A DNA stretch of 64,000 nt. Source: Perognathus longimembris pacificus. Taxonomy: Eukaryota > Chordata > Mammalia > Rodentia > Heteromyidae. Shown piece by piece: positions 23,016 to 34,817 of this stretch (its first letter is position 1; each line of letters opens with the position of its first letter). The stretch covers positions 69,921,300 through 69,985,299 of the forward strand of contig NC_063164.1 in the NCBI RefSeq assembly GCF_023159225.1, in the 5' to 3' direction. Position numbers and translations under genes: made by a program. The notes beneath the pieces were generated by a model. It saw nothing but the letters and a program-made list of their open reading frames with translations. It ran no database searches and was not told the origin of the DNA.

Positions 23016-24689
23016 ATAACTAATACGAGGCTCAAGAACTAAATCTTTAAAACTGTGCAGCAAATTCACAAACAAGGGCACACAAGAGCCAGAAAAATTT
23101 GTTTCCTTCATATGGCAATAAATCCTAAATGTTGTGATGTTGCTACTGCTAATAGGAATGGTTTTCTTTGAACTTAGATTTTGTTTCAATAGTGTTAAAT
23201 CAATATGGATTCAGCATTGGGGATGCCAAGCCTCATGATGTAGGGATGAGAGAAACTTATTTTTTAGATGAATAGAGGGGAATCTATTTAAATAATTCTG
23301 GTGGATTCCAATTGGTGGATGAGGTTTGGACACTGAACAGCCTTCCAATAACATTCCATGGAAGCCAGTATTACCTAGGACTCCAAAGGAACTCAATTTA
23401 TTGGCACAGTGGATAAAGTTATAATTGACAGTGGCCACAGAAATAAGAGAAATGCAGTAATGGATTGAGATCGATTTAAAGTTGAAACACTTTTGTGATG
23501 GCTAAATGAAAGCCTCTAGGTTGGTTTTGATCTAACTATCAGCAGAGAGTTGGTGTTAAAAGTAAAGACCTGGGACTCCATTGTCTGACATTGTGATTTT
23601 TACTTTACCATGTATTATCTACCCTGAACTCAGAACCACCTAAAAAGTTTTCCTCAATCTTAACCATACTGCTATATCCTACTCTCTTACTTGCTTTTAT
23701 AGTATATATTTTATTCTATCCTTTTGTAAGTTAAACCAATATTTATGCCTATAGTTAAGTGGCAAAGAATCTTTCATTTTCCAATATCAACACTGACATT
23801 CAGCAAAAAGGATGTCCCAGATATTTCCCTGTACCTACCCTGCTCTTATGCCTCCTTTCCTTCAAGTTATTTAGTTTATGATTGCACACAGAATTAAGAT
23901 ATCAATGGTACTGAGTATTTGTCAAGAAGCATGCCAGTTGATGAACAGGGAAAGTGTGCAACCCACAGTGTTGGTCAGAAGTTTGTCAGAATTTGAATTG
24001 TTGCTTAAAAGCTTTAGTTTTTATCAACAACAAATACTATTAGTTCTTTCAGATCTTTTCCTTAAAGTGAAAAGCTCTTCACTTTAACAAACATCTACAA
24101 TATACCAAAGCCTGCACAATATTATTGTATGGTTACCCTTTCAAATAAAGGGATATTTCAGGGGACAAAAATATCTACTTCAGTTTGTGACTCAAGAAAT
24201 TGCATGAGTACTTCTCAATGTGGAAGTGCCTGGTGTATACTTCCCATTATATCCCAAACAACACTAAGAAGTATGCTGAAATGTGGAGACACTAGATAAA
24301 TACATTTTACTATTTTCAAGTACATGCAAAAATGAAATTCTTTTTTTTTCTTTGAATAGAAATTCATTTCTTTTCTTTCCTTTGTAATTACCTGACATTT
24401 CATCATAGTGATTCATTAAGGCTGCTGCATTTTTAATCATCAGTGTCAGTGTCACTGTGTATATGTATATAAAGATGGAGACATAGCCTTATATATGGAC
24501 AAATATTTGCATTGCAGTATTTGTTACGCCATTTTTTGTTTATTGGTAAAAATTTTTTGGATATTCATGAAAAGTAAAGAACTGAAGGTTTTATTTATGT
24601 TGAGTGCGGAAGTAGTTGGAATGGTGGGCAAACATACTCATGATATTCAATGTACATATGTGAAAATGGAACCAAGTAACTTGATGGGA
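23016..24689. other. Unique DNA, no gene recognised
   Basis: About 1.7 kb with no repeat I can name and only short domain-less open frames on both strands. Confidence 0.5.
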
Positions 24690-24835
24690 TGGAGAGGGGC
24701 TGGGAGAGATAGGGGAAAATGATAAAAGGAATGACATTGATGATGACCTTTGTACTCATAAATTGGATTGTTGAATTAATGTCTCCTTTTACAACTACTC
24801 GAGATAAACAACAACAACACCTACTACTACTACAA
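24690..24835 (+). repeat. Diverged interspersed repeat, copy B
   Basis: 'aggggaaaatgataaaagga', 'tttgtactcataaattggat', 'tgttgaattaatgtctcctt' and 'ttacaactactcgagataaa' align by eye with the copies at 21310-21440 and 60215-60410. The tail has become (CAA)n/(CTA)n-like. Confidence 0.55.
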
Positions 24836-26754
24836 CTATAGATTAGTTCTTTGGGCTTCTAACTCTATACTAGTGAAGTTAGTTTCTCCACTAAATGTAT
24901 TCATGGCCAGATGGTCCATATGACACTTGCAAATTATGAAAGAGTCCTTTGGTTAGCTTCTAATGTACCTGCACAGAGATCATGATGAAATGCTGCATAA
25001 GAGAACTGATGTTCATAGTGTGTCTTTTGCCTTGGGTAACTACAGTTCATATTTCTCTATATCTACGTGACTTCTCAGACTGCTTACTGTTGTCTACATC
25101 TGTAGATCCTGGGTATTTCCATTCACTTCTGTCCCCTGGTAAGATATTCTGAAATCTCTCCTTGACAGGTTGCCAAGTAAAGAAATTATTCCACTTAACT
25201 AGGGTATTGATTGAATTTAGTAATTGATTTTATGGTCTGCAGTAATAACATCCCTTGCTTTGTAAAGTAAGAGGTTTGAAGCAGTTGCTATAAAACTGAA
25301 GGTGTGCAAAACAGAATATCCTAGAAATGAAATACCTTCTTGAAATATATAAGAATTTCAGCAATCAGTATTCTTCAGCTGTCTCAAACTCTACTTATCT
25401 CTGACTCCTGGTGGGCTAGTCTAGGCATTGCCACTAATCTTTTGTCAGAAAAGCCCCCCTGGATATGTGAAATCATTTCTCATTGATGTACTTCACTGAC
25501 AACACCATCCATCACTGTTATGTGGGAGGTAGAGAACTGAGATCTCCAAATGTGAAGAAATGGAGAATTAAAAGCAATGGGTATTTGGCTCTACCCCATG
25601 AAGACAGACTAAAAACTGCTACCTATGGGCGAACAAACTCTACCTTCATTTTCAGCACCGCAGATGTGAGAAAGCATGTTCTGCAGTTGTGTCCATTATG
25701 ATATGTTGTTTTATCTTGAATTGAACTCTCTACACATTTTTTATTCTTTTTAAACTTAGAGAAGTGGACCTGTAACATGGTAAAGTAAAATTTCCAAAGA
25801 TCATTTCCTCCTGCTGATCATAGAAAAACTCCTGTTTTAATACATTCTCTGTATCTTGTATATAAATGGTAGAAATCAAACCTCTTTCCTATGGTTCTTC
25901 CTGTAGATGACCTTATCAGAGCTCTGGTCATCACCATGGCAGCTGAGGTCAAAGTGTAAATTCCACTTGTGCAACTTGAGATCCTAATTTGCTCTCAGAT
26001 ATAGCAACTTTGAGGCCCAGGGTCCAGGTTTTCCCAGGATTGGAGGCAAGACTTCAGTCTGCATTGTGTTCAGGTGCCCCTTGTTTTTTGAATATGCACA
26101 ACTTCCATTTGTTCATGCAGATTTGGTAATTTTCTATTTAATCACCTATTTGCATGCACAATTACTCAATTTGGGCACATCCATCCACATTTGCATATGT
26201 AAATCTTGACTTGGGCTCCTACAAAATGACTGCACCTGCAGACAACAGCCGGTCCCATTTATAAACCCAGAGGGGGTATGCTTTGTCCAGAGAGGCAAAG
26301 TGGAACCCAGTGGGCTTGAAGTCCAAATATTGAGCATTTTGAGCAACAAAATTGATTTATTTCCTTTTAACCCTGAAAATAAAGCGGTTAAAAAAGTATA
26401 TTGAACATTATCTAGTGGGAGGCAAAGTAACACAATCATTTAATAAGAAAATAAAGAAAGAATGCAAGAGTAATGACTATCATTGTAAAAAAGAAAAGGC
26501 AATCTATTGTCAATATAGCCTTGGTTGCCTTTAATATTTAAATGAAGTCTTTTAAAACTGGAGGCTATAGTGTGTCATTGAGGTAGAGGCCATCTTCTTT
26601 GGAAAAATGGGACAAGAATTGCAAACATATGACTTTATTTTCATCAATAACAAATCACCTTGATGCCCTGTATATGAGTTATACTAGACCCTCTGGTTCT
26701 TCTTTAATCACTCATAACTCTCAAAATAGAGCATTTCCAGAAAATTATGTGTAT
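24836..26754. other. Unique DNA, no gene recognised
   Basis: About 1.9 kb with no recognised element. Open frames such as plus 25483-25701 and minus 26146-26439 have no recognisable domains. Confidence 0.5.
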
Positions 26755-26769
26755 AGAAAATGGAGAGGA

Positions 26770-27083
26770 TAAGATATAGTGATAGTGCAGGTACATTGGA
26801 AACTGTGTATACTGGTATTAGAACTAGGAAAGTGAAAGGGAATACCAAAATCGAGAGACACAGGTTAAAAGACAAATGACTACAAAAGCAATACTTGCAA
26901 AACTGTTTGGTGTAAACCAACTGAACAACTCATGAGGGAGAGGGAAAGGGGGAGGGGTGGGGGGGAATGAGGGAGGAGGTAAGAAACAGTACAAGAAATG
27001 TATCCAATGCCTAACTTATGAAATTGTAACCTCTCTGTACATCAGTTTGACAATAAAAAAATAAATAAATAAAATTTAAAAAA
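26770..27083 (+). mobile_element. 5'-truncated LINE-1 (3'UTR only), 15-bp target-site duplication
   Basis: 314 bp of L1 3'UTR including the G-rich purine tract (26935-26980) and the terminal 'cagtttgacaataaa' with an A-rich tail. Perfect 15-bp duplication 'agaaaatggagagga' at 26755-26769 and 27084-27098. Confidence 0.93.
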
Positions 27084-27098
27084 AGAAAATGGAGAGGA

Positions 27099-27816
27099 AT
27101 ACACTGAACTCCTTCTAGTTCTGCAGACTGTCTTCTTTATTGTGCTGATCATGTAGGATTTCTTCTGCTTTGGTTAATATGTCTCATGTGTAATGTTGTT
27201 TGAAATGGAGTTTGCTAAACAGTTTCAGTCTGTTTTAATAGGTCAAGTCCAAGAATCTTTATTTTGTCTATGTTCTTGGAGATTCTGACCTATGTGAACT
27301 TGGAACACACTCTACAATTCGGACTATAGGTAGTAGAGGAAGCAGGTGTGTATGCCAGCGCATACCTTATCTTCCGCACATCCAAAATATGAGCTCTCTG
27401 ACTGCTAATAAACCCATGCATAAACTGGTTTTTTGGTAGCGACTAAAACAATCCTCTTTAGCTCAGCATTGCTATTAACAGCTATCAAGGACTGGCGTGT
27501 AAAACTATCTAACCAAACTCTTCTTCTGCATAAATTTATATCTGTCTTTATTAGAATCCCTTTAACCAAAGGACCCTGGCAAAGACCAGCTCTCTGTTGA
27601 ATAAGTTGGAATATACTGAAAACCAAGTACTGAAATTTGTACGTTATGATAATTTATCAATTGGCTTTGATCAAAAGAGCAACTGTGCACTAAAATAAAC
27701 CTGGAGTGAATTTTGTTTACAAAAATAAATGTTTTGATTCCAGTTTTCAAGATAATCTATTTAAAAGATTCTAGGTCTTCTATGTGGTAATAGCATAGCT
27801 ATAATAATAAGAAGAA
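27099..27816. other. Unique DNA, no gene recognised
   Basis: No gene or repeat is recognised between two truncated L1s. Confidence 0.5.
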
Positions 27817-28230
27817 AAATAAGATGATGCTAAGTGAAACAAACTCTAAGTTAATAAGTGGTTTACCACTGTCGTTATTTTCAATGTACCATGTGAAATT
27901 ATGCCATTTTCTTTTGTCTTTTTTCCCCAAGATTTTACCCCTGATGATCACTGTTAGAGATTTCAGTACCCTGGCTATTGTATATTTGTTTATTGGAATG
28001 AAAGAAGTGAAGGGGAATATCAAAATGGAGAGACAAATGCAACAGCAATACTTACAAAACTATATGCCATAATCCAAATGTACAACTCATGGGGGGATGG
28101 GGATGGGGAAGGAGGGAGTAAAATGAGGGAGGAAGTAACAAGTTTGATAAGAAATGTACTCATTGCCTTAAGTATGAAATTGTAACTTCTCTGTATAACA
28201 CTTTGACAATAAATAAACTAATAAAAATGT
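27817..28230 (+). mobile_element. 5'-truncated LINE-1 (3'UTR)
   Basis: Collinear with 59560-60050: 'aagatgatgctaagtgaaac', 'gaaggggaatatcaaaatgg', a G-rich tract near 28090-28130 and the end 'aacactttgacaataaat'. Target-site duplications were not evident. Confidence 0.88.
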
Positions 28231-28404
28231 TGCCAATATTCTGCTTTGTTAAATTACAACTCCCTCGTACTACTACTTAAATATAATAATGAAAATGTGC
28301 TAAAACAATTTCAAAAGCAAAGGACAGAATCTTATTTCTAATTCTAAAGGAGACAAAAGTAGGGGGACCAAAGCATGACCCTATCTGAAAAATAACTAGA
28401 AGCT

Positions 28405-28490
28405 GAAAGGGTTGGGAGAAGGGTTCAGGTGGTAAAGTATCTAACCTAGGATGCACTAGAGGACCAGAGCACTAGCATTAGTACCACCAG
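28405..28490 (+). mobile_element. Degenerate ID-like SINE
   Basis: 'gggttcaggtggtaaagtat' followed by 'ctaacctaggatgcactaga' and 'accagagcactagcattag' keeps the order of an ID element at low similarity. A GA-rich tail follows. Confidence 0.5.
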
Positions 28491-28605
28491 AGAGAAAGAC
28501 AAAGAAAAAGATTGAGAGACACAGAGAGAGAAGAGAGAGGAGGGGAGGGGAGGGGAGAGGCGGAGTGAAAGGGAAGGAAAAAAAACCAAGGAAGGACAGG
28601 GAGAC
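28491..28605. repeat. Purine-rich (GA)n/(GGGGA)n tract
   Basis: Mostly A and G for about 110 bp, including several 'ggggaggg' units. It directly follows the ID-like element and could be its expanded tail. Confidence 0.85.
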
Positions 28606-28684
28606 ACTCGTTATATTTGATGGACATTTGTAGATAAATTGGTTGATTTAGCTACTCAAAGGGGATGGAAATAAACCTTACCTC

Positions 28685-28825
28685 ATTATCTCATTTAAGG
28701 CTCACAAATTATCTGCAAGATGGATATTATTGTCTCTATATTTCCAATAAAGTAACCAAAGCTTAGAGTAAAGATCTGTGCTAGAAGTCCAACAGCTAAG
28801 AGCTATATAATGAGAAAAGCCTTCC
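28685..28825 (+). mobile_element. MIR relic
   Basis: 'attatctcatttaaggctca', 'atggatattattgtctctat', 'aagtaaccaaagcttagagt' and 'ccaacagctaagagct' follow the MIR 3' half in order. Confidence 0.65.
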
Positions 28826-28830
28826 ACCCA

Positions 28831-29894
28831 GAAGATTCTACTGCCCTTGTTTCTTTCTGGCAGGCAGGAAATTGATGTCTTCATCCATTCTCTCTTGTGT
28901 GAATGTTATCCCAAAGGAAGGGCTGGCCATTAGTTCCCCTCTCTATCACTGACCTTGAAAACCATCTATCTCTTCCCGTAATTACTTGGATGAAAATGGC
29001 GAACCCAGCTGCTTCCCTGGTGATGCTTTTGCTCAGCCTCATAAAAGCTGCCTTTGTAGAAGCTACTGCTTGTCTCTTGCTTTTATTTGATAATTCCCAA
29101 GAGCAAGATTACCTACAGCCAGCTGCTCCCCTCTACATGCAAAGGGATGAGGAAAATCAAATGCTGATTAAATCTACACATTGTCTTTTCCATTTCTTTC
29201 CAGTGAACACCAAGGAAAATCACTGGAGTCCTTACTTTGCCTTTAAGCTTTCTTGAAAACCCCAACAGGATTATTAAGCTGCTACAAATAAGAAACAACA
29301 GAATAGTTCCTTCTACTCTTTACATAGATTCTTCACAATGTATCTTTCCTTTTGTATTTTTTCCCATCTGGGACACTATTATTTAAAATTTAGCAGTCAA
29401 GAGAGAGACAAGCTTTCTTTCCAAGTTATGTTGGCCACTAGTGATCTTTCTCCAGAAATGCTGCCCTTCCTAGGATAGCAGGAGAGCTTTTAGCATGTCT
29501 TGCTTTAATATACATACATTGAAATCTTCTTATCTATGACACCTTTAACTACTAGTTGTGTATAGTAGCTACATTAGAAATTCTATGCAACTAGATGTTG
29601 TCTTGATGTACTTTTGAATCCTGTATCATCTTGTTCATTTTGAGAAATTATTAGAAACAGTTTTTAGGGAGTGCTTACCATTTCCTAGCTTTTCTGTGAA
29701 TCAGTGATTATACTTATAACAGAATGTTAAATGGGGCTGTTCTAGGCTTCATATACATAGATATGGACATTTGATCACTATTAGATACCAAAGCAGAGCC
29801 TCATATGCAGAGTTTTTAATGGAAATGATATACATCCAGAGTTCTGACTCTCAGGTCCTTGTAAGAACAAGGGCATAATAAAAGACCCAGAAAG
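28831..29894. other. Unique DNA with an unrecognised 117-codon open frame
   Basis: A plus-strand frame at 28903-29256 is the longest non-repeat frame nearby, but it has no recognisable domain and no splice or promoter context. The block is free of known repeats and might include conserved noncoding sequence. Confidence 0.4.
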
Positions 29895-30570
29895 TGGTAA
29901 GAAATGGTGCAGCCACTTTGGAAAACAGAATTTCAATTTCTTCACAAGTTAAACACAAATTTTCTGTATGTCTCAGAAGTTTCACTCTTAGGAATCAACC
30001 AGGAGAAAGTAAAGTGAGATCTCTCTCTCCCTCCCTCCTTCCCTCCCTCCCTCTCTCTCTCTCTCTCTCTCTCCCTCCCTCTCTTCATATATATAATCAT
30101 ACATATGTGTATATGTATATATATGCAAAGACTTGAATATAAATGTTCATAATAGAATTGTTTACAATCACTCATAATTGGTTAAGTAAAAATACTATCC
30201 AAGAATGGAAAAATTATGATATATCCATATAATGAGGTAATTCTTGACAATGAAAAGAAATGAAATACTGAAACATACTACATTTAGATGAACTTCAAAC
30301 AATTAAGATGAATGGAAAATGAAAAAAATCACATACCATATGGACTTGATTGATAAGAAACATTATAGAAGGCAAACTCATAAAGGCAGAAATTAGATTA
30401 GGTATGGATAATGTTTACAAAGTATCTTTTGGGGATGACAATGATGTCTTAATGTTGTATTGAGGAAATGTTTACAGAGCTCTGTAAATTTACTAAAAAA
30501 GAAAACAACAAGAAAGTCCCATTGGATTGTATGCTTAAAATGGGAAATTTTGATTAAGGACAATTATTCC
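29895..30570 (+). mobile_element. Ancient LINE-1 remnant (ORF2 end and 3'UTR)
   Basis: 'gtgcagccactttggaaaac', 'agaagtttcactcttaggaa', 'aatgttcataatagaattg', 'atatccatataatgaggtaa' and the distal 'gctctgtaaatttactaaaa' follow an L1M-type element in order. A (TC)n/(TA)n expansion interrupts it at about 30018-30125. Confidence 0.75.
30018..30125. repeat. (TC)n/(CCCT)n then (TA)n microsatellite
   Basis: Pyrimidine repeat at 30018-30084 passes into a TA-rich patch, inside the ancient L1. Confidence 0.93.
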
Positions 30571-32328
30571 TTAATAACACACTTCCCAAACTGAAGCTCA
30601 TAAAGGATTTTTGGTAACTCTTCTCTGTCTAACATAGTAGCCATCAGTCACATTTGGCTCATCCAAATTGGGATGTGCTTTGATTATAAACTACATGTTA
30701 GATTTAGGAGATTTAGGATGGAAAAGGAATTATTATAAAGCATCTATTATTAATTGATACACTGGTTGTATATTAAAGTGTTTGTAAATATGAATATGTT
30801 AAACAAAATATATTATCAACAGTATATTTACTTGTTCATTTTTAACGTAGCTACTGGAAAATTAAAATGACTTATGTGGCCCTCCATCACTAGAGAGCCT
30901 GAGACCATCTTGCAAACCAGAGGCTAGATTAAAATTTCCCTCTCTCTTGTGGAAGGATTAGAAACTGGTTAGCAAGAAATAGGATGCTTTGGGAGGAAAG
31001 TGGAGAAAACACAAATGAACAGCAACAGAGACATTAGGTATGTCCAATGCCAATATCAACTGGAGATGTAAAAAGACCTAACTTACAGTCAAGTTAGCTA
31101 TTTATTAACATATCAGACTATATTCTAATTGCTTAATTGGGAACTAATTTCTGAAAGGATTATAGCTAGAAGTCACAGACCTGTCTGAGTTTTCATCTAA
31201 CAGCAATATGATTTAAATACATCTTAAGTAAAAGTGAAAATAAAATCTGTGTTCTTATTACAACTCAAGTTGTGTTTGCTTATGTAAGGATTATGTCATA
31301 GTAGCTATTTTTCCAAAAGTAACATTTCTGCAAGGCAGAATTTCTATGATGGTGGAATGATATTTCCTGAGATTCACAGGGTTGAGCCTGTGCAATATGT
31401 TTAGCAGCAGAATTTGAAACGGAGTCCCACAAGAGCAGACATAGTTGGGATTGTGGCCAAACCAGACCTAACATTTCTGTTCATGATAAGAGAATTTGAA
31501 AAGGTACTAGATCTAAAGTTCAGTCACAGGCTAATCCCAATTCCTAGCCATATGCTCCTTATTCTCCAAGAGGGTAAAGGGTCAAATTTACCACATCTTG
31601 AAAATTACTCTATTTTTTGAAACAAGATCCCTTGAAGAGAGGCCTGCAGGGCTTACAATGGTTCCTAAGATCAACAGCACTATGATCAATATGCTATCAG
31701 TGCCTCATTGATTGTTGCTAAGTGAGTGTCAGAGACAAGGAAAATGAAATGTACCCTGCACACATCTAAATCCCAATCCCTTTGGTGCTACAACTCTGTA
31801 CTCTCGGTGGATATCACTTAAGTGAAATTGGATGCAGAATGTTGGGTCTACAAAAACTAAGCAAATTAGATCTGAGCATGACCTAGTATTCATCATCAGT
31901 TCAGCAACCATGAAAATACATTGCTTGTGGATCTTTTATATTTACATATTAAATTATTAGAGCAATGGTATGCTTGAAGTTTCTTTAAAGGATAGCATAA
32001 CATGAAAAATATGATCATAATATAGTATACTACATTATTAGATGTAATTTAGAAAGAAATATTTCTACTTCCTTTCATGACTTTGGATTTTCCTGTCTAT
32101 ATTCTTACAACTTCTTGTTCAAATCTGTATTTTACCTTGAAAATTGTAGGTTTTCCTTTTTTTTTTTTTTTGAGCATTGACCATACTGCAACTTGTTCCC
32201 ACTTCATATCTAAATAAACTTGTCAACATAAAAGTCAAGATGACAACACATACAATGGCTATGGATCAGATGGCAAGATTTTGTTTTACTATTTCATTCA
32301 CTTGAAGAAGAATTAAGAGAGATATGAG
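30571..32328. other. Unique DNA, no gene recognised
   Basis: About 1.75 kb without recognisable repeats apart from a T-run at about 32158-32172. Open frames are short and lack domains. Confidence 0.5.
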
Positions 32329-32545
32329 GGCTGGGAATATGGCCTAATGGCAAGAGTGCTTGGCTGTATACGTGAAGCCCTGGGTTGGATTCCTCAGCAT
32401 CACATATATAGAAAATGGCCAGAAGTGGCGCTGTGGCTCAAGTGGTAGAGTGGTATAGCCTTGAACAAAGAAAAAAAAAAAAAAAAAGAAGCCAGGGATA
32501 GTGCTCAACCCCTGAGTCCAAGGCCTAGGACTGGTAAGAAGCAAG
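32329..32545 (+). mobile_element. IDL-Geo SINE with internal A-run
   Basis: The ID-like half ('gggctgggaatatggcctaa') and Geo half are both present. An A-run of about 18 bases (32469-32486) interrupts the Geo half where other copies read 'gagcaaaaagaagcc'. The 3' tail passes directly into a very long (GA)n tract. Confidence 0.9.
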
Positions 32546-32557
32546 AAGAGAGAGAGG

Positions 32558-32646
<89 letters not shown>

Positions 32647-32680
32647 AGGGAGGGAGGGAGGGAGGGAGGGAGGGAGGGGA
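32546..32680. repeat. (GA)n then (GGGA)n microsatellite
   Basis: About 95 bp of GA is followed by about 40 bp of GGGA, starting at the tail of the IDL-Geo SINE. It creates spurious Arg/Glu and Ser/Leu/Pro frames. Confidence 0.97.
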
Positions 32681-32885
32681 TACACCCTATAAGCCAGAGA
32701 AATACAGCTGTCATTCCAGAGTGCTATTCACAGGCCAACTGCTTATAGTTCTAGTTCCCTATGTGGCTAGGCAAAGGCAGAAGTTGATTTCTATGAAAGA
32801 TTCTATCCACATCCCACATCAGGACCTTCTCATGTGCCCTTGTTATTCATGGAAAGGATTTCCTTTATTCTCTCTCCCCTCTCCG

Positions 32886-32906
32886 CCCCCCCCCCCCCCC
32901 AGCCTC

Positions 32907-32961
<55 letters not shown>

Positions 32962-32966
32962 CGCAC
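32886..32966. repeat. C-run, (GT)n and (GC)n
   Basis: A run of 15 C (32886-32900), then (GT)n from 32911, passing without a break into alternating GC at 32953-32965 and ending 'gcacaac'. The alternating purine-pyrimidine run is about 56 bp, a classic Z-DNA-prone sequence. Confidence 0.97.
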
Positions 32967-32971
32967 AACAG

Positions 32972-33207
32972 GCACACACGCCAGTATTTGGGAACTTGCT
33001 CAGGGCCTCAGACTCTCACTCAACATTTTTGTCTCATGACTGACACTGCCACTTGAACAATAGATCCAATGTTAGCTTTTCACTGATTAATTGAAGACAA
33101 AGAGTCACATGAATTTGTCTGCCAAGGTTAGCTTTGAACTGGGATCCTCAGACTTTACCCTCTTGAGTAGTTTTGATTGCAGGCATGAGCCATCAGCACC
33201 ACGCTTT
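32972..33207 (-). mobile_element. B1-like + Geo dimeric SINE, diverged
   Basis: The reversed Geo half ('gggcctcagactctcactca', 'cacttgaacaatagatcca') leads through 'aattgaagacaaagagtcac' into the reversed B1-like half ('ctttgaactgggatcctcag', 'gcatgagccatcagcacc'). The GT/GC microsatellite abuts the reversed tail. Confidence 0.75.
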
Positions 33208-33214
33208 CCCTTAT

Positions 33215-33445
33215 GCATGTTTGGTATTAGGTGTGGTTCTGGGGCTTGAACAGGTTGAACAGAAGGTCTCACACATGTAATGAAAGCCCTCCACCACTTG
33301 AGCCAAGTGCCCAGACCTTTGTTTTCTATTTTGTGTTTGACAAGGTCTCACCAGGTCTCAACTGCAGTCTGGCTTAAAATTCATGATCGTCCTATCGTTT
33401 GAATAGTTGGGATAACAAGCATATGCCATCACACTTGGGACTAGT
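33215..33445 (-). mobile_element. B1-dID-like dimeric SINE, old
   Basis: A reversed tRNA-derived half ('gggcttgaacaggttgaaca', 'ccaccacttgagccaagtgc') is followed by a reversed B1 half ('gacaaggtctcaccaggtct', 'tagttgggataacaagcata'). The order resembles B1-dID elements of squirrel-related rodents rather than IDL-Geo. It is strongly diverged. Confidence 0.5.
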
Positions 33446-33459
33446 TTTTATATTTTAGA

Positions 33460-33700
33460 TCTGAATTTAAGTACCATTTTAACGATGTCATCTTTGACCA
33501 ATCTAGTAGACATTTTTCTGTTACTTTCTATCTCAGCCCATTTGTTTTTTCTTCACAGTACTGGTTGCATTTTAAAGTCACTTAGTTTTTTTCTCCTTCT
33601 CTAACATACATGCTTTATGAAGTATTCATCTAGTGTGTTGACAATTTTATCAGTAGAGTTCAGTAAATAAGTTGAATTAATATATGAATAGATGGAAAAA
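33460..33700 (+). mobile_element. L2 LINE 3' end relic
   Basis: 'aacgatgtcatctttgacca', 'atttgttttttcttcacagt', 'aacatacatgctttatgaag' and 'agttcagtaaataagttgaa' follow the L2 3' end, whose usual end is a 'caataaatatttgttgaa'-type sequence. Confidence 0.65.
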
Positions 33701-33922
33701 GTATCTAAATGTAAAAATTTAGGGTTATTTGGCAAGATTGATGAGGTAGTATACAGCAATGAATAACATGAGTCTTCTATCTGTGCTTTTGCTGGTCACT
33801 TGATCATTAATTAATCAATACTTCCTACTTTTTCTGGGATTTTCAATGAAGATTACAACACTATTCCCATCAAAATAACATATGCAAGTTCTCCTTTTTG
33901 GGGAGGCTCTGCTCCTACTGCC

Positions 33923-33925
<3 letters not shown>

Positions 33926-33998
<73 letters not shown>

Positions 33999-33999
33999 T
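33926..33999. repeat. (TC)n microsatellite
   Basis: About 74 bp of TC with one CCCT interruption. Confidence 0.98.
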
Positions 34000-34550
34000 C
34001 CTGTTCTTCAAACTGTTCAAGAACCCTTTTCTCTATTAAGCTTTTCCTGGACTCTGGTATTGCTAAAGTGCTCCTGATAAGTTCTTCCCTGCCCTATAAT
34101 CCTCTAGGGCTGTGATCACTTTGAAGGGAATACCCCAGGCCACACTTGTGGGTAGAAAGCAAATATCAGAATTTTTAACTTGGAAGGGTGGAATAGAAAA
34201 AATTAAGCATGATTCATACATTTAATTCATTTCTTGATTTTGGCACCTTTCCTCAGTTTTCCTATCAATGATAATTTGTCATTGTAGCTGTCCAAAGTAG
34301 GAGGAGAATGGGATCCCACAAAGCTGCAGGAATTAAAGTGAAAATATTGATGGTAGAGTCTCCTTGTAGCTCATGCAATTTGTGTGAATTCTATTCTCTG
34401 GTTCACATTCATGAAATGTCTCAAAATGATGCTTAAAGAGAGATTACAGATTAACATAAATGCTAATAAGGGAAGCATACATAAAAAATAAGGTAATGGA
34501 AGAACTGGCATTTTTACTTGTATCAGTCATAGTATGAAATCAAATCTGTC
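34000..34550. other. Unique DNA, no gene recognised
   Basis: No gene or named repeat between the TC tract and the next SINE. Confidence 0.5.
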
Positions 34551-34563
34551 AAGATTTGGGAGG

Positions 34564-34774
34564 GGGGCTGGGGATATGGCCTAGTGGCAAGAGTGCTTGC
34601 CTTGTATACATGAGGTTCTGGGGAATCGAACCCAGGAAATGGCCAGAAGTGGCGCTGTGGTTCAGCGCCAGAAGTGGCACTGTGGCTCAGCACCAGAAGT
34701 GGCGCTGAGTGCTAGCCTTGAGCAAGAAGAAGCCAGGGACAGTGCTCAGGCCCTGAGTCCAAGCCACAGGACTG

Positions 34775-34804
<30 letters not shown>
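34564..34804 (+). mobile_element. Rearranged IDL-Geo SINE: inverted B box, 25-bp triplication
   Basis: Perfect 13-bp duplication 'aagatttgggagg' (34551-34563, 34805-34817) marks one insertion. Inside, 34618-34636 reads 'ctggggaatcgaacccagg', the exact reverse complement of the usual B-box segment 'cctgggttcgattccccag'. 'ccagaagtgg' then occurs three times at an exact 25-bp spacing (34643, 34668, 34693). The remaining Geo half and a long A-tail are normal. Confidence 0.93.
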
Positions 34805-34808
<4 letters not shown>

Positions 34809-34817
34809 TTTGGGAGG

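Noticed and set aside
28903..29256. A 117-codon plus-strand frame in unique DNA
   Set aside because: No recognisable domain, promoter or splice context, and the length is within chance expectation for 64 kb. Kept only as a note in the block description.
34643..34710. Three evenly spaced repeats resembling a small CRISPR-like array
   Set aside because: It is a tandem 25-bp triplication inside a SINE with no spacers. CRISPR arrays do not occur in vertebrate nuclear DNA.
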